From an uncultured Acetatifactor sp. (GTDB taxonomy: Bacteria; Bacillota; Clostridia; Lachnospirales; Lachnospiraceae), in NCBI GenBank assembly GCA_910586215.1, contig CAJUGH010000011.1, positions 37,459 through 101,458 of the forward strand: a stretch of DNA of 64,000 bases, written 5' to 3'. Within the stretch, counting starts at the first letter, position 1. Each line of letters begins with the position of its first letter. Shown here piece by piece: positions 47,928 through 56,664 of the stretch. The notes under the pieces were generated by a model. The model saw only the letters and a program-made list of their open reading frames with translations. It did not search any database and had not been told where the DNA came from. Position numbers and translations under genes: made by a program.

Positions 47928-48038
47928 CACAAGGATTTTATGTATATTTTACATGTTTTTCATGGTTTCCTTGTGCAATATGGGAATTTCTTATAATTTT
48001 CCAAGAATTTTACATAGTGATCGGCAGGTATTTATTGT
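47928..48038 (+). promoter_or_regulatory. Divergent control region: inverted repeat and possible YesM promoter
   Basis: In the 323-bp gap 47765-48087, CACAAGGA (47928-47935) and TCCTTGTG (47968-47975) form an 8-bp inverted repeat with 40-bp centre spacing, lying between the two promoters. A plus-strand promoter may be TTTACA (48009-48014), 18 bp, TATTGT (48033-48038). Binding by the adjacent AraC-type regulator is inferred. Confidence 0.35.
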
Positions 48039-48087
48039 AGAATACATTTAGATACATGACATCCAGATGCTGAAGACAGGAATACCC

Positions 48088-49947
48088 ATGAAGAAGAAAA
48101 CCCTGCTGCTGCCCCTGGCCAGGCAGTTTGCCATCATACTGATCCTATTCACCCTCTGTACGGTGGGGATCACTGTATTCACCACTTACGCATATGCACG
48201 CCTACAGACCTCCTTTTTTGACAACAGCCTGGAATCCTATTCCTCCCAGTTGGCTAAGAATACCAGGGAGGCTTATGAAAACTGTGAAAATATCTGCTAT
48301 AATATTGCCTATAGCCAGCCTGTGCAGAATTACCTGCTGAGCACGGAATCACGCACTGTATATGAGAACTACAGTGCATTGAACAGCCAGTTGAGCAATA
48401 CAGCCCTGCTGAATTCCTTCATCACCGATATCGCTGTCTTCGGGGCCAATGGCAGTTTTGCTTCCCTGTGTGGTTCTTCAGACAATTACGCTGCATTTGC
48501 CCAGGCCCTGTCCGGCTCCCGTTTTTCCTACCGTTCGGCGGGGAGCACCCTGGTCAACAGCATTCCCTGTCATATCCTGGCTATGCCCATCTACTCCCTG
48601 GGTGCCGGGGAGAGCCGGTATCTGGGGATCCTGTTCCTGGCCGTTGACGTGAACAGTCTGTTCAGCAACACCATAAATGACGAGAACCATCAGTATCACC
48701 CCGAGATCCTCCTGGCAGACGGTGATGGGCAGCTTGTATACGGTGATCCGGGTCTATATGAAGCGGCCTCCAGGGCAAAGCAGGACTTATATATGGAAGG
48801 CAGCATCTTTCCCGTGGAAGATTCTTCCCCGTCCCGGGTACTATATTCCGCGCGGAGTTATTCCATTCCCTGTATTGACCATACCCTGTATGTACTGGTG
48901 GACAAGAGCCAGGCCACCAGGCAGGTCATACAGATCTCCCTGTGGCTCCTGCTGTCTATCGGCGGTCTGCTGACACTGATGTTACTGCTGCTCTTCGCAC
49001 TCTACCGTCCCCTGATCCGTTCCCTGAAGCAACTGACGGATTACATGAAGACAATTTCTGCCGGAGAGAGACGCTTCTTCAAAGAGGATGTCCCCATCAG
49101 CCAGGGCTTTCTGGGGTCCAGTGAGATCAATGATATCTCCCTGGCCTTCAATGAGATGCTCCATGAGACAGACCGGCTGAACCATACGATATTTGACACC
49201 TACACACAGATGTATGAACTGGAAGTCACGAACCGCAAGACGGAAATTGCCTTCCTGCGCAGCCAGATCAACCCCCACTTCCTATACAATACCCTGACCA
49301 TGATCTGCGGTATGTCTGCAGAGGGTATGAATGACAAAGTGATCTCTGTCACCGGCGCCCTGTCCCAGATCTTCCGGTACAGTATCAAAGGCGGGGAAAT
49401 GGTAACCCTGGAAGAGGAGATGGAGATTGTCCGCAGCTATCTCATGATCCAGCGGGAACGCTTTGACAACCGCTTTACGGTGCGGTATGAATTCTCCGAG
49501 GATTCCCACGCCTGCCTAATCCCAAAGATGGTGATCCAGCCCCTGGTGGAGAATGCCATTGTACACGGCCTGGAGAAGAGCCTGAAGCCCGGCGAACTGC
49601 TGATCGGGGCAGGACGCAACCCGGAACACGGCTATCTGGCCATCTGGATCTTTGACACCGGCGTGGGGATGCCTCCCGACAAACTGGAAGAACTGCGCAG
49701 GGCCGTATCCCAGCCGGTCAAGCATGAGGGGCAGGACGCTGCATCCAACCTGGCCCGTCTTGATGCAATGAATCATGACAGCATTGGCATCCTGAATGTA
49801 AACAGCCGGATGGTCTTGTATTACGGCGCAAATTATTCCCTGCTCATTGACTCCGATGTGGGCGTGGGTACCAATATCCAGCTCAGGGTCCCTTACCAGA
49901 CCCGGAAGTCAGTGACCCCGCCGCAGGCAGCAGGACATGAAATCTGA
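48088..49947 (+). CDS. YesM-type sensor histidine kinase, module 2
   Basis: 619 residues from ATG at 48088 (AGGAATACCC upstream; ATG at 48067 has no site). Membrane segments at about 10-32 and 288-312 flank an extracellular dCACHE-like sensor. A HAMP linker and His_kinase domain with SQINPHFLYNTLTMI (acceptor His about 399) follow, then a HATPase with ENAIVHG and DTGVGMP. It is transcribed divergently from the importer it presumably controls and is followed after 58 bp by its response regulator. Confidence 0.88.
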   Translation: MKKKTLLLPLARQFAIILILFTLCTVGITVFTTYAYARLQTSFFDNSLESYSSQLAKNTREAYENCENICYNIAYSQPVQNYLLSTESRTVYENYSALNSQLSNTALLNSFITDIAVFGANGSFASLCGSSDNYAAFAQALSGSRFSYRSAGSTLVNSIPCHILAMPIYSLGAGESRYLGILFLAVDVNSLFSNTINDENHQYHPEILLADGDGQLVYGDPGLYEAASRAKQDLYMEGSIFPVEDSSPSRVLYSARSYSIPCIDHTLYVLVDKSQATRQVIQISLWLLLSIGGLLTLMLLLLFALYRPLIRSLKQLTDYMKTISAGERRFFKEDVPISQGFLGSSEINDISLAFNEMLHETDRLNHTIFDTYTQMYELEVTNRKTEIAFLRSQINPHFLYNTLTMICGMSAEGMNDKVISVTGALSQIFRYSIKGGEMVTLEEEMEIVRSYLMIQRERFDNRFTVRYEFSEDSHACLIPKMVIQPLVENAIVHGLEKSLKPGELLIGAGRNPEHGYLAIWIFDTGVGMPPDKLEELRRAVSQPVKHEGQDAASNLARLDAMNHDSIGILNVNSRMVLYYGANYSLLIDSDVGVGTNIQLRVPYQTRKSVTPPQAAGHEI

Positions 49948-50005
49948 TATACCACTTACCAGGAATCCCTTATAGATCACAGATTTAGAAGAAAAAGAGG
50001 AAGTT

Positions 50006-50854
50006 ATGTACCAGGCAATTGTGATTGACGATGAAAAATGGGTGGTGAAAAGCCTCATTGCCACCATACGCGACCAGGAATACTTTGAGATCATAGCAGA
50101 ACTGTATGACGGCCTGTCCGGCCTGGAATATATCCGGGAACAACAGCCCGACCTTGCCTTTGTGGATGTGCGTCTGCCTGGCATGGGAGGACTGGATATT
50201 CTACAGGCCGCCCATGCGGAAGGGCTGAATACCCTGTTTATCATGATTAGCGGCCACGCCGAATTTGCCTATGCCCAGAAAGCCATGTTCCACAATGCCA
50301 TCGGCTATTGTCTCAAACCCTTCTCCCCCAGCGAACTGATGGATTCCATGCAGAAGGCTTATCTGCTGCTGAACAAACGGCTGGCTCTGGCTTCCCAGAC
50401 AGAAGGGGAAACTGCTGGCACAGGGGAGCAGTTCCATCCCAGACACCTTACCTCCGGCCACAAATCTGTCCAGATGATGATAGACTACACGGAAGCCCAC
50501 TACCAGGAGGACATATCCATCCAGGATCTGGCAGAACATTGTTCCATCAATGCCAATTATGCCAGCCAGATCTTCCGGCAGGAGATGGGCATCACTTTTA
50601 TCAGTTATCTGACCGCCCTGCGCATGGACCATGCAGCCTGGCTTCTGACCCATACGGCCCAGACTGTGTTCGCCATTGCCACACAGGTCGGATACAGCGA
50701 TTACTTTTACTTTGCAAAGGTATTCAAAAAAGCCATGGGATGTACCCCTACTGCCTTCCGGAAGTCTTCCCCTCCCCCAGAGGAAGAAGTTCCCCCGAAG
50801 ACAGCGTCCGTACTGCCAAAAGACCCCCTGGGCGAAGGCCATGAAACGATCTGA
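50006..50854 (+). CDS. YesN-type response regulator (REC + AraC HTH), module 2
   Basis: 282 residues. REC domain with acidic pocket IDDE (8-11), acceptor Asp about 55 (LAFVDVRLPGMGG) and CLKPFSPSE; the AraC domain (about 155-260) shows two HTH motifs (IQDLAEHCSINANYASQIFRQ; VFAIATQVGYSDYFYFAKVF). ATG at 50006 follows AGAGGAAGTT. It likely binds the divergent promoter region and possibly other sites in this locus. The lipoprotein gene downstream starts 42 bp after its stop, so the three plus-strand genes form one operon. Confidence 0.9.
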   Translation: MYQAIVIDDEKWVVKSLIATIRDQEYFEIIAELYDGLSGLEYIREQQPDLAFVDVRLPGMGGLDILQAAHAEGLNTLFIMISGHAEFAYAQKAMFHNAIGYCLKPFSPSELMDSMQKAYLLLNKRLALASQTEGETAGTGEQFHPRHLTSGHKSVQMMIDYTEAHYQEDISIQDLAEHCSINANYASQIFRQEMGITFISYLTALRMDHAAWLLTHTAQTVFAIATQVGYSDYFYFAKVFKKAMGCTPTAFRKSSPPPEEEVPPKTASVLPKDPLGEGHETI

Positions 50855-50896
50855 AGTCACTTTATGCTGTATAAAAGAGAGGAAGAGAGCGGTAAT

Positions 50897-52579
50897 ATGA
50901 ACCACATCCACACCTGGAAAAAAGGAACAAAAATAAAAAGCAGAATTTTCACCATCCTTCTGTTGTCTGCTGTCCTGCTGCTCCAACCTTTGGGACTTGC
51001 CAGCTGCGTTTCCCAGGAGACAGATGTCACTCCAAACCGACAGATCCTGCCTCCATCCCTGCAGGAACTGTCCTACGAGGAACACATGGATATCAGTGTA
51101 GGATACTGGAATATTGAAGGTATGTCCAAGGCTATCCAGCCGGACGGCATCACCCAGTACATTGAGGAGCTATTTAATATTACCTTACATCCCATCTCTG
51201 TGACCTGGTCCAACTATAAGGAGCGCTACCAGATCCTCAGTGCCACCAACAGTCTGCCGGATATATTCGCCACCTTAACCCTGTCCTCCACGGACAACAA
51301 TGATTCGGCCACCTTCACGGATATGATAACGACTGGTTCTATCCGTCCGCTGCCAGAGGATCTGTCTGCCTATCCCACCCTGTGCCAGGTGCTGGAATCT
51401 ATCTCCTTCACCCAGTATACCGATGGGAAGTACTATGCCGTTCCCAGGGTCTCCTTCCTGGATCCTGTACTGGGTGCCACCGATGCCGCCATGATCGTAA
51501 GGCGGGACTGGATGGACAACCTAAACCTGGAAGATCCCCAGAATCTGGAGGAATTCATCGAAATGGTGGCTGCTTTCGCCCACGATGACCCCGATGGCAA
51601 CGGGCTGGACGACACCATAGGTTACAATGTGAATGCCCTGAATGCCCTGGGTAAATGGGTGATCTTAGGGATCGCCCCGGAGTGCAATGTCTATACCTGG
51701 GTGGAGGAAAATGGACGTTACGTCCCTTCCTGGACCACGGATTCCTTCAAAGATGTGGTAGCTGCCTATTCCCAACTCTACCACACAGGCGGACTGGATC
51801 CGGAGTTCTACAGCAAGGTTCCCAACAACATAATGGAGGATTTTGCCTCTGGCAGGCTGGGAGCACTGGAATATAAGTCTTCCCCCAACACCCTTCTTGA
51901 CCTTAAGACCAAATGGGATCAGTTAAATGACCTTCCCTTTGAGGAATGTGTGGATGTGCTTCCCATTTTCCCTGCGCCGGACGGTATCAGATACAGCAAT
52001 TCCAGCAGCATCTTCTGGTCAGAATCTTATCTGTCCTCCTCTGTGGATGATGCAAAGGCCGAGAGAATCCTGGCCCTTCTGGAATTCCTCCTGTCAGAGG
52101 AAGGCCAGAAGCTCTGCCGTTACGGCCTGGAAGGAATCGACTATGTGGTAGAAGACGGACACTACAGGTGTCTGTTGGATGTGGGGGATGAAAGTCTGAT
52201 CACCGTCCTGAACCGAAAATACCCCTCCCTCTTACTGTTATCCGGGATTGCCACCTGGGGCGGGGGATGGAACGATTTTGAGGTGAATGAGATGAATGAC
52301 CTGCGGTTTGGGAATTTTAACACTGTCCTGGCCCGGAAATCTGCCATATGGTGCCGGGACAACACTACCCAGATTGACCGGCCCTATGACTTCCTCTTAT
52401 CCCCCAGGGAATCCACAGACCAGTTCAGCACTTCCCAGGCCCTGGATGCTTTCATCAAATGTATCATCGGGGACGGGGATGCCCTGGCAGAGTGGGAACA
52501 TGCCCTGGAGACCATGCGGGAACAGGGGCTGGAGGAATATATCGACAGGCAGAATGCATTGTTCCGGGAGATGAGGTAA
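50897..52579 (+). CDS. Lipoprotein solute-binding protein co-transcribed with the two-component system
   Basis: 560 residues from ATG at 50897 after GAGGAAGAGAGCGGTAAT. Lipobox LASC (Cys37) and a family-1-type extracellular solute-binding fold (PDIFATLTLSS, RDWMDNLNLEDPQNLEEF, DPDGNGLDDTIGYN, which recalls the family calcium-like loop). Unlike the other two lipoproteins it has no permease genes in its operon; it follows a YesM/YesN pair. It may present the ligand to the sensor kinase or serve the divergent LplB/LplC importer as an alternative receptor. The terminator hairpin overlaps its stop codon. Confidence 0.87.
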   Translation: MNHIHTWKKGTKIKSRIFTILLLSAVLLLQPLGLASCVSQETDVTPNRQILPPSLQELSYEEHMDISVGYWNIEGMSKAIQPDGITQYIEELFNITLHPISVTWSNYKERYQILSATNSLPDIFATLTLSSTDNNDSATFTDMITTGSIRPLPEDLSAYPTLCQVLESISFTQYTDGKYYAVPRVSFLDPVLGATDAAMIVRRDWMDNLNLEDPQNLEEFIEMVAAFAHDDPDGNGLDDTIGYNVNALNALGKWVILGIAPECNVYTWVEENGRYVPSWTTDSFKDVVAAYSQLYHTGGLDPEFYSKVPNNIMEDFASGRLGALEYKSSPNTLLDLKTKWDQLNDLPFEECVDVLPIFPAPDGIRYSNSSSIFWSESYLSSSVDDAKAERILALLEFLLSEEGQKLCRYGLEGIDYVVEDGHYRCLLDVGDESLITVLNRKYPSLLLLSGIATWGGGWNDFEVNEMNDLRFGNFNTVLARKSAIWCRDNTTQIDRPYDFLLSPRESTDQFSTSQALDAFIKCIIGDGDALAEWEHALETMREQGLEEYIDRQNALFREMR

Positions 52580-52596
52580 GGCTCATCTCCCGTTTT
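52566..52596 (+). terminator. Terminator overlapping the lipoprotein stop codon
   Basis: GGGAGATGAG (52566-52575) and CTCATCTCCC (52582-52591) form a perfect 10-bp stem around the stop codon, followed by GTTTTAT. It ends the plus-strand module 2 regulatory operon before the convergent GH29 gene. Confidence 0.8.
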
Positions 52597-52695
52597 ATCC
52601 AGGGTTTTCCCATGGTCCCCGGCTGAACTTTTTTAATCAATTACCCTGCAGCAAGCTGACGGGGCATCCATCTTGCATCGCAGCAAGCTGCCTTT

Positions 52696-54126
52696 TTATC
52701 TCTCTATCTTCAGTACATAGGCACACGCACAGGGCTTCCTTAAAGGTGCCTTCACATGCAGTCCCTCTCCATCCCTGGCATAGGAGACGGGTTCCCCACA
52801 GCCCACCATGGACACATGCTGGATCCCCTCCAGGTAGGAAACACCCTCCCTTAGGCTGCGGATGTGGAAGATGCCATCCTCGGGCCATCCAAAGGCGATG
52901 GCATACAGATACCCGTCCCTTACGGTAAACCTAAAGTCCTGGGCCGTCAAGCTGTCACTGTGTACATCCACTGCATCTCCCTTGTTAAGCTGTTCCTGGA
53001 TCTTGTCCACATCATAGTTGGCATCCTCCACCGTAGTGGGTCCTTCCGCCGCCACTGCAAATGGCCTGCTCCCATAGATGGCCTCCCCGTTCAAGGCCAG
53101 CCAGTCCCCGATCTCCTCCAGGATCCGCACAGCATCCGGGTGGAAGGAGCCATCGGCGTAGGGACCCACATTCAAGAGCAGATTCCCGTTCTTGGATACA
53201 ATGTCACAGAGCTGGTGAATGATCCGCTCTGCCGGTTTGTATTTGGGATCCTGCACCATACACCAGGTAATATTATCCTCCAGCCTGTCATCCGACTGCC
53301 AGTAAAAAGGTTTCGGCGAAGCAAAACGACCGCACTCCAGGTCATAGACACCGATCCCCTCCGGGAAATCTTCCTGTTTATAGGTGATAATGCCGTCCTT
53401 CATACCCTTAGTCTGATAGTAGTATTCTGCCATGTCATAGCGGTACGTCTCCCCTATGATGCAGGTGCGGCTGTCAAAGTACAGGGCATCCGGCCCGTAC
53501 TGGTCCACCACCTCCCGGACCTTGTCCAGCCACCTCTGACAGAACGCCTGGTCCGGATAGCGGTACGGAATATAGCGGTTGGTCTCCAGGGGCAGGGCAG
53601 GGCCATAATAGACTTCGTTGGCCGGGTCATACACATCTGCCTCATTGTCCGTGGACATGAACCAGCCCCAGAGCCACTGGTGGTGGAAGGTAGCCAGGGT
53701 GCGGATCCCTTCTTCCCGGAAAGCTTCCATACATTCCCCCACCACATCCCTATGGGGGCCATAGTTTACGCTGTTAATGGGATTCACCTTGCTATCCCAC
53801 ATGGAAAAATTGTCTGCATGCTCACTGACAGGCCCGGCATACCTGGCGCCTGCCCGCTTTGCCAGACGCGCCCACTGTCTGGGGTCGAATTTTTCCCCGG
53901 TCATCATGGGATAAAAATCCTTGTACCCAAAGTCATGAAGCTTCCCATAGGTCTTTTCATGGTGCAGGTTCTGCTCCAGTCCCTTGCAGTACATGTTCCG
54001 GGAATACCACTCATTCTGGTAGGCCGGCACACTGTATGGTCCCCAGTGGAAGAACAGTCCGAACTTGGCATCCCGGAACCACTGTGGTACTTCCTTCTTT
54101 ATCTTACTCCAGTCTACTTCTCTCAT
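52696..54126 (-). CDS. GH29 alpha-L-fucosidase
   Basis: 476 residues, cytoplasmic. N-terminal (beta/alpha)8 barrel: WFRDAKFGLFFHWGPYSVPA, NEWYSRNMY, FDPRQWARLAKRAGARYAGPVSEHADNFSMWDS, with the GH29 nucleophile Asp about 217 in DALYFDSRTC. A C-terminal beta-sandwich follows (about 350-476). ATG at 54126 follows AAAAGGAGAGACT. It removes alpha-L-fucose, or possibly 2-O-methyl-fucose, from imported fragments. It is the last gene of the minus-strand cluster that also holds SASA, BKACE, the DUF1537 kinase and GH127. Confidence 0.92.
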   Translation of the reverse strand: MREVDWSKIKKEVPQWFRDAKFGLFFHWGPYSVPAYQNEWYSRNMYCKGLEQNLHHEKTYGKLHDFGYKDFYPMMTGEKFDPRQWARLAKRAGARYAGPVSEHADNFSMWDSKVNPINSVNYGPHRDVVGECMEAFREEGIRTLATFHHQWLWGWFMSTDNEADVYDPANEVYYGPALPLETNRYIPYRYPDQAFCQRWLDKVREVVDQYGPDALYFDSRTCIIGETYRYDMAEYYYQTKGMKDGIITYKQEDFPEGIGVYDLECGRFASPKPFYWQSDDRLEDNITWCMVQDPKYKPAERIIHQLCDIVSKNGNLLLNVGPYADGSFHPDAVRILEEIGDWLALNGEAIYGSRPFAVAAEGPTTVEDANYDVDKIQEQLNKGDAVDVHSDSLTAQDFRFTVRDGYLYAIAFGWPEDGIFHIRSLREGVSYLEGIQHVSMVGCGEPVSYARDGEGLHVKAPLRKPCACAYVLKIER

Positions 54127-54219
54127 AGTCTCTCCTTTTTATGATATGACGCGGTCTTATCCTCCATCCTGTTTTCCAAACTCCCTGAAGTCACCGGCAA
54201 GCAGGGAACATCCCATTCC

Positions 54220-55674
54220 TCATGGCTTTGCCGCCTGTAAGGCCTGCTGCCACAGAGGCACCTGGTAGAAGGACAGGGGTGGCAGGTACGTCACCTCATC
54301 CACCATGGGCAGCCGCACCGGGTCTGCCTGCCAGGCAAAAGACAGCCGGGCATCCTCTCCGGCCTCCCTGGCCACCTGCAGGTACACAATGTTCCGATCC
54401 TCCCTGTTGGCACGCACCTTCAGGACTTCCACTTCCCCCTGGCCATCTTCCAGGGTAAAACCGCTGTCCTTTCCCAGATCGGAATAAAGCAGGAAGCAGT
54501 TCTTCACATGGGTAAATGTAAGCTTCAGCCAGGCACCTTCCTCTGCCAGTCCCAGTGCCTTCCTCTCTTTTCCTGTGACGGCTTCCACCACCTCCAAGGC
54601 CGGGGCAGCATATTCTGCTCCGCCATCCAGCACATGATAGCACTGGCTGGCCAGCTTCTCCCCCAGCACCACATTGGCCTGGGCACTGTTGTGAATGCCA
54701 TCAGAAAGATTTAGGTTGGTGGTGGGGAGCACATATACGCCGGGAATCTCCTGGGCCGCACGCCTCTGGGCTTCCCGCACCATGCCCCAGCAGTCATCGT
54801 GGATGCCGTTCACCTGGCGGTTCAACTGCATGGTAAATACCGGAATGTCTGTCCCCAGTTCCCTGCGCACTGCATCCACATAAGCCTTAAAATGTGCATA
54901 GTAGGATGGTGCCTGGTCCGGATCCGTATCGGAACAGCCCTGGTACCAGAGGATCCCCGCATACTTTCCCCCGGTCTGATGGATCTTGTCCACCATGTTC
55001 TGGTATAGATCCCCCTGCCCTGGCATCCAGCGGCTCATGGGAGAGCCTCCCAGGGATGTCTGCACCAGTCCCACTGGCATGCCTGTAAGGCTGGCATAAC
55101 ATTTTCCGAAAGACAGATAGGGGGACGGACCAGGTATCCCCATCTCCTCATTGGCCAGGGAACCGGCAAAAGTGCTCTCATTCATGGGATGGCAGGCCAG
55201 GTCCCATTTGCTCCTGTTGCGAAACAGGTGTACGGAAAGGCTGGGGGGATCCATGCAGAAATCCCTGCTGTAGCCTGCGGAATTGGACTGCCCTGCAATG
55301 AGGAAGAGATTCCCCACCCCTACGTGGAGCACACAGTCCCCCCGGTAGAGCCAGGTGAGATTAGGCAGGGTGCTCCTGGTCTCCAGACTGGTCTCAATCC
55401 GGTACAGGCCTCCTGCCGGTACCACCAGGTCCGTCTCAAAGGTTCCCGTAAAATTCTCCCCCTGAACCACAGTCTCTGCTGATGTCCAGGGAATCACCGT
55501 ACCATTGTCCTCCTCCCGCATGACCCTAACCACAGGAGTGGCTGTTGCCACTCCCACCTGGATGGCGGCGGGGTGCACATGATAGCTTCCTGCCAGATGG
55601 ATCCGGGCACTGCCCCCCTCCTGCTGGAGGATCTCCCAGTCCATAGGTGCTGATGTCAGTGTAATTCCATGCAT
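54220..55674 (-). CDS. SASA-domain carbohydrate O-acetylesterase (sialate O-acetylesterase family)
   Basis: 484 residues from ATG at 55674 after TTAGGAGGGAAAGT; a longer reading to 55746 has no site. An N-terminal beta-sandwich (about 1-120) precedes the SGNH-fold SASA domain with FLIAGQSNSAGY (Ser about 130), GILWYQGCSDTD and SDGIHNS (Asp-His about 325). A further beta-sandwich closes the protein. It has no signal peptide, so it is probably a cytoplasmic esterase removing acetyl groups from pectic or other sugars; despite the family name, sialic acid need not be the substrate. Confidence 0.88.
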   Translation of the reverse strand: MHGITLTSAPMDWEILQQEGGSARIHLAGSYHVHPAAIQVGVATATPVVRVMREEDNGTVIPWTSAETVVQGENFTGTFETDLVVPAGGLYRIETSLETRSTLPNLTWLYRGDCVLHVGVGNLFLIAGQSNSAGYSRDFCMDPPSLSVHLFRNRSKWDLACHPMNESTFAGSLANEEMGIPGPSPYLSFGKCYASLTGMPVGLVQTSLGGSPMSRWMPGQGDLYQNMVDKIHQTGGKYAGILWYQGCSDTDPDQAPSYYAHFKAYVDAVRRELGTDIPVFTMQLNRQVNGIHDDCWGMVREAQRRAAQEIPGVYVLPTTNLNLSDGIHNSAQANVVLGEKLASQCYHVLDGGAEYAAPALEVVEAVTGKERKALGLAEEGAWLKLTFTHVKNCFLLYSDLGKDSGFTLEDGQGEVEVLKVRANREDRNIVYLQVAREAGEDARLSFAWQADPVRLPMVDEVTYLPPLSFYQVPLWQQALQAAKP

Positions 55675-55764
55675 ACTTTCCCTCCTAACCGAGAATCCGG
55701 TTCCTGTTCCTTCCTTCGCCGCGACAAAACCATTCCTTACAGACAAGCCGCATCCCTTTCCCTG

Positions 55765-56577
55765 CTATCTGCTTTCTTTCCTGGGAAGAATGTGCATAAT
55801 CTGTCTGGCTTCCTCCGGGGTTGCCACCTCCAGGTCCATGGCCCGGATCAGTGCCGCCAGCTTCTCCACTTCCTGATAATTGTAATCTGCCTGACTACCC
55901 GGTGCCAGATAGTGGCTGTCCTCAAAGCCAATCCGCACCACGGCGGCTCCCATGGCAATGGCAGCCCCCAGGAAATCCCAGTTGTCTCTTCCAAAATGGG
56001 TCACTCCCCACAGGGCATCCCCCGGAACTGCGGCCCGGAAAGCTGTCAGGCACTCTATATTGGGCTGCATCCCCCCCTTGTGGCCGAAGACCAGGTTATA
56101 CAATACTGGTTCCCTGTAAGGCACCTGTTCCTTTGTCATGCAGATATTGTAGATCATGCCGATGTCAAAGACTTCGATCTCCGGGATGATGCCCCTCTCA
56201 TACACGGCCCTGGCACAGTAGCGGATGTCCTCGAAGCTGTTGATATAGACGGCCTCTCCCAGGTTGGTGGTACCGCCATTCAAGGAAGCACTCTCCACCC
56301 GCCAGTATTGCAAGGGTTCACAGCGCTGTTCTATATTCATGTCAGACACCCCTCCCGTGGAGGCCTGGATGATCAAGTCTGTCCGTCCTGCAATCCGCTC
56401 AAAGGTGTCCACCAGTTCCGTGGCATCCTCTGTCAGGGAACCGTCCGGGCGGCGGCAATGGAGATGGCACATGGCCGCACCAGCCTGGGCACTCCTTGCC
56501 ACATCCTCCACCAGGGCTTCCTTGTCAATGGGCTTCCCAGCCTCCACCGGGGCCAGGGATATGATAACTTTCCGCAT
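55765..56577 (-). CDS. BKACE family protein (DUF849, beta-keto acid cleavage enzyme)
   Basis: 270 residues from ATG at 56577 after GTAGGAGGATAGTGCAA. TIM barrel with the metal-binding HxH (His38, His40 in CHLHCRR), the STGG segment (about residue 85-88) and GFEDSHYLAPG near the C-terminus, matching known BKACE active-site motifs. Family members cleave or condense beta-keto acids with acetyl-CoA using Zn2+; the prototype makes acetoacetate from 3-keto-5-aminohexanoate. Placed between a DUF1537 kinase and an esterase, it is likely to act on a keto intermediate of sugar-acid breakdown. Actual substrate is unknown. Confidence 0.87.
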   Translation of the reverse strand: MRKVIISLAPVEAGKPIDKEALVEDVARSAQAGAAMCHLHCRRPDGSLTEDATELVDTFERIAGRTDLIIQASTGGVSDMNIEQRCEPLQYWRVESASLNGGTTNLGEAVYINSFEDIRYCARAVYERGIIPEIEVFDIGMIYNICMTKEQVPYREPVLYNLVFGHKGGMQPNIECLTAFRAAVPGDALWGVTHFGRDNWDFLGAAIAMGAAVVRIGFEDSHYLAPGSQADYNYQEVEKLAALIRAMDLEVATPEEARQIMHILPRKESR

Positions 56578-56664
56578 TTGCACTATCCTCCTACGATTCC
56601 AATTTACCATCCTGTCTTCTCTTAGGAACTGTCAAAGAATGAATCTTAACAGTTCCTTACTACC

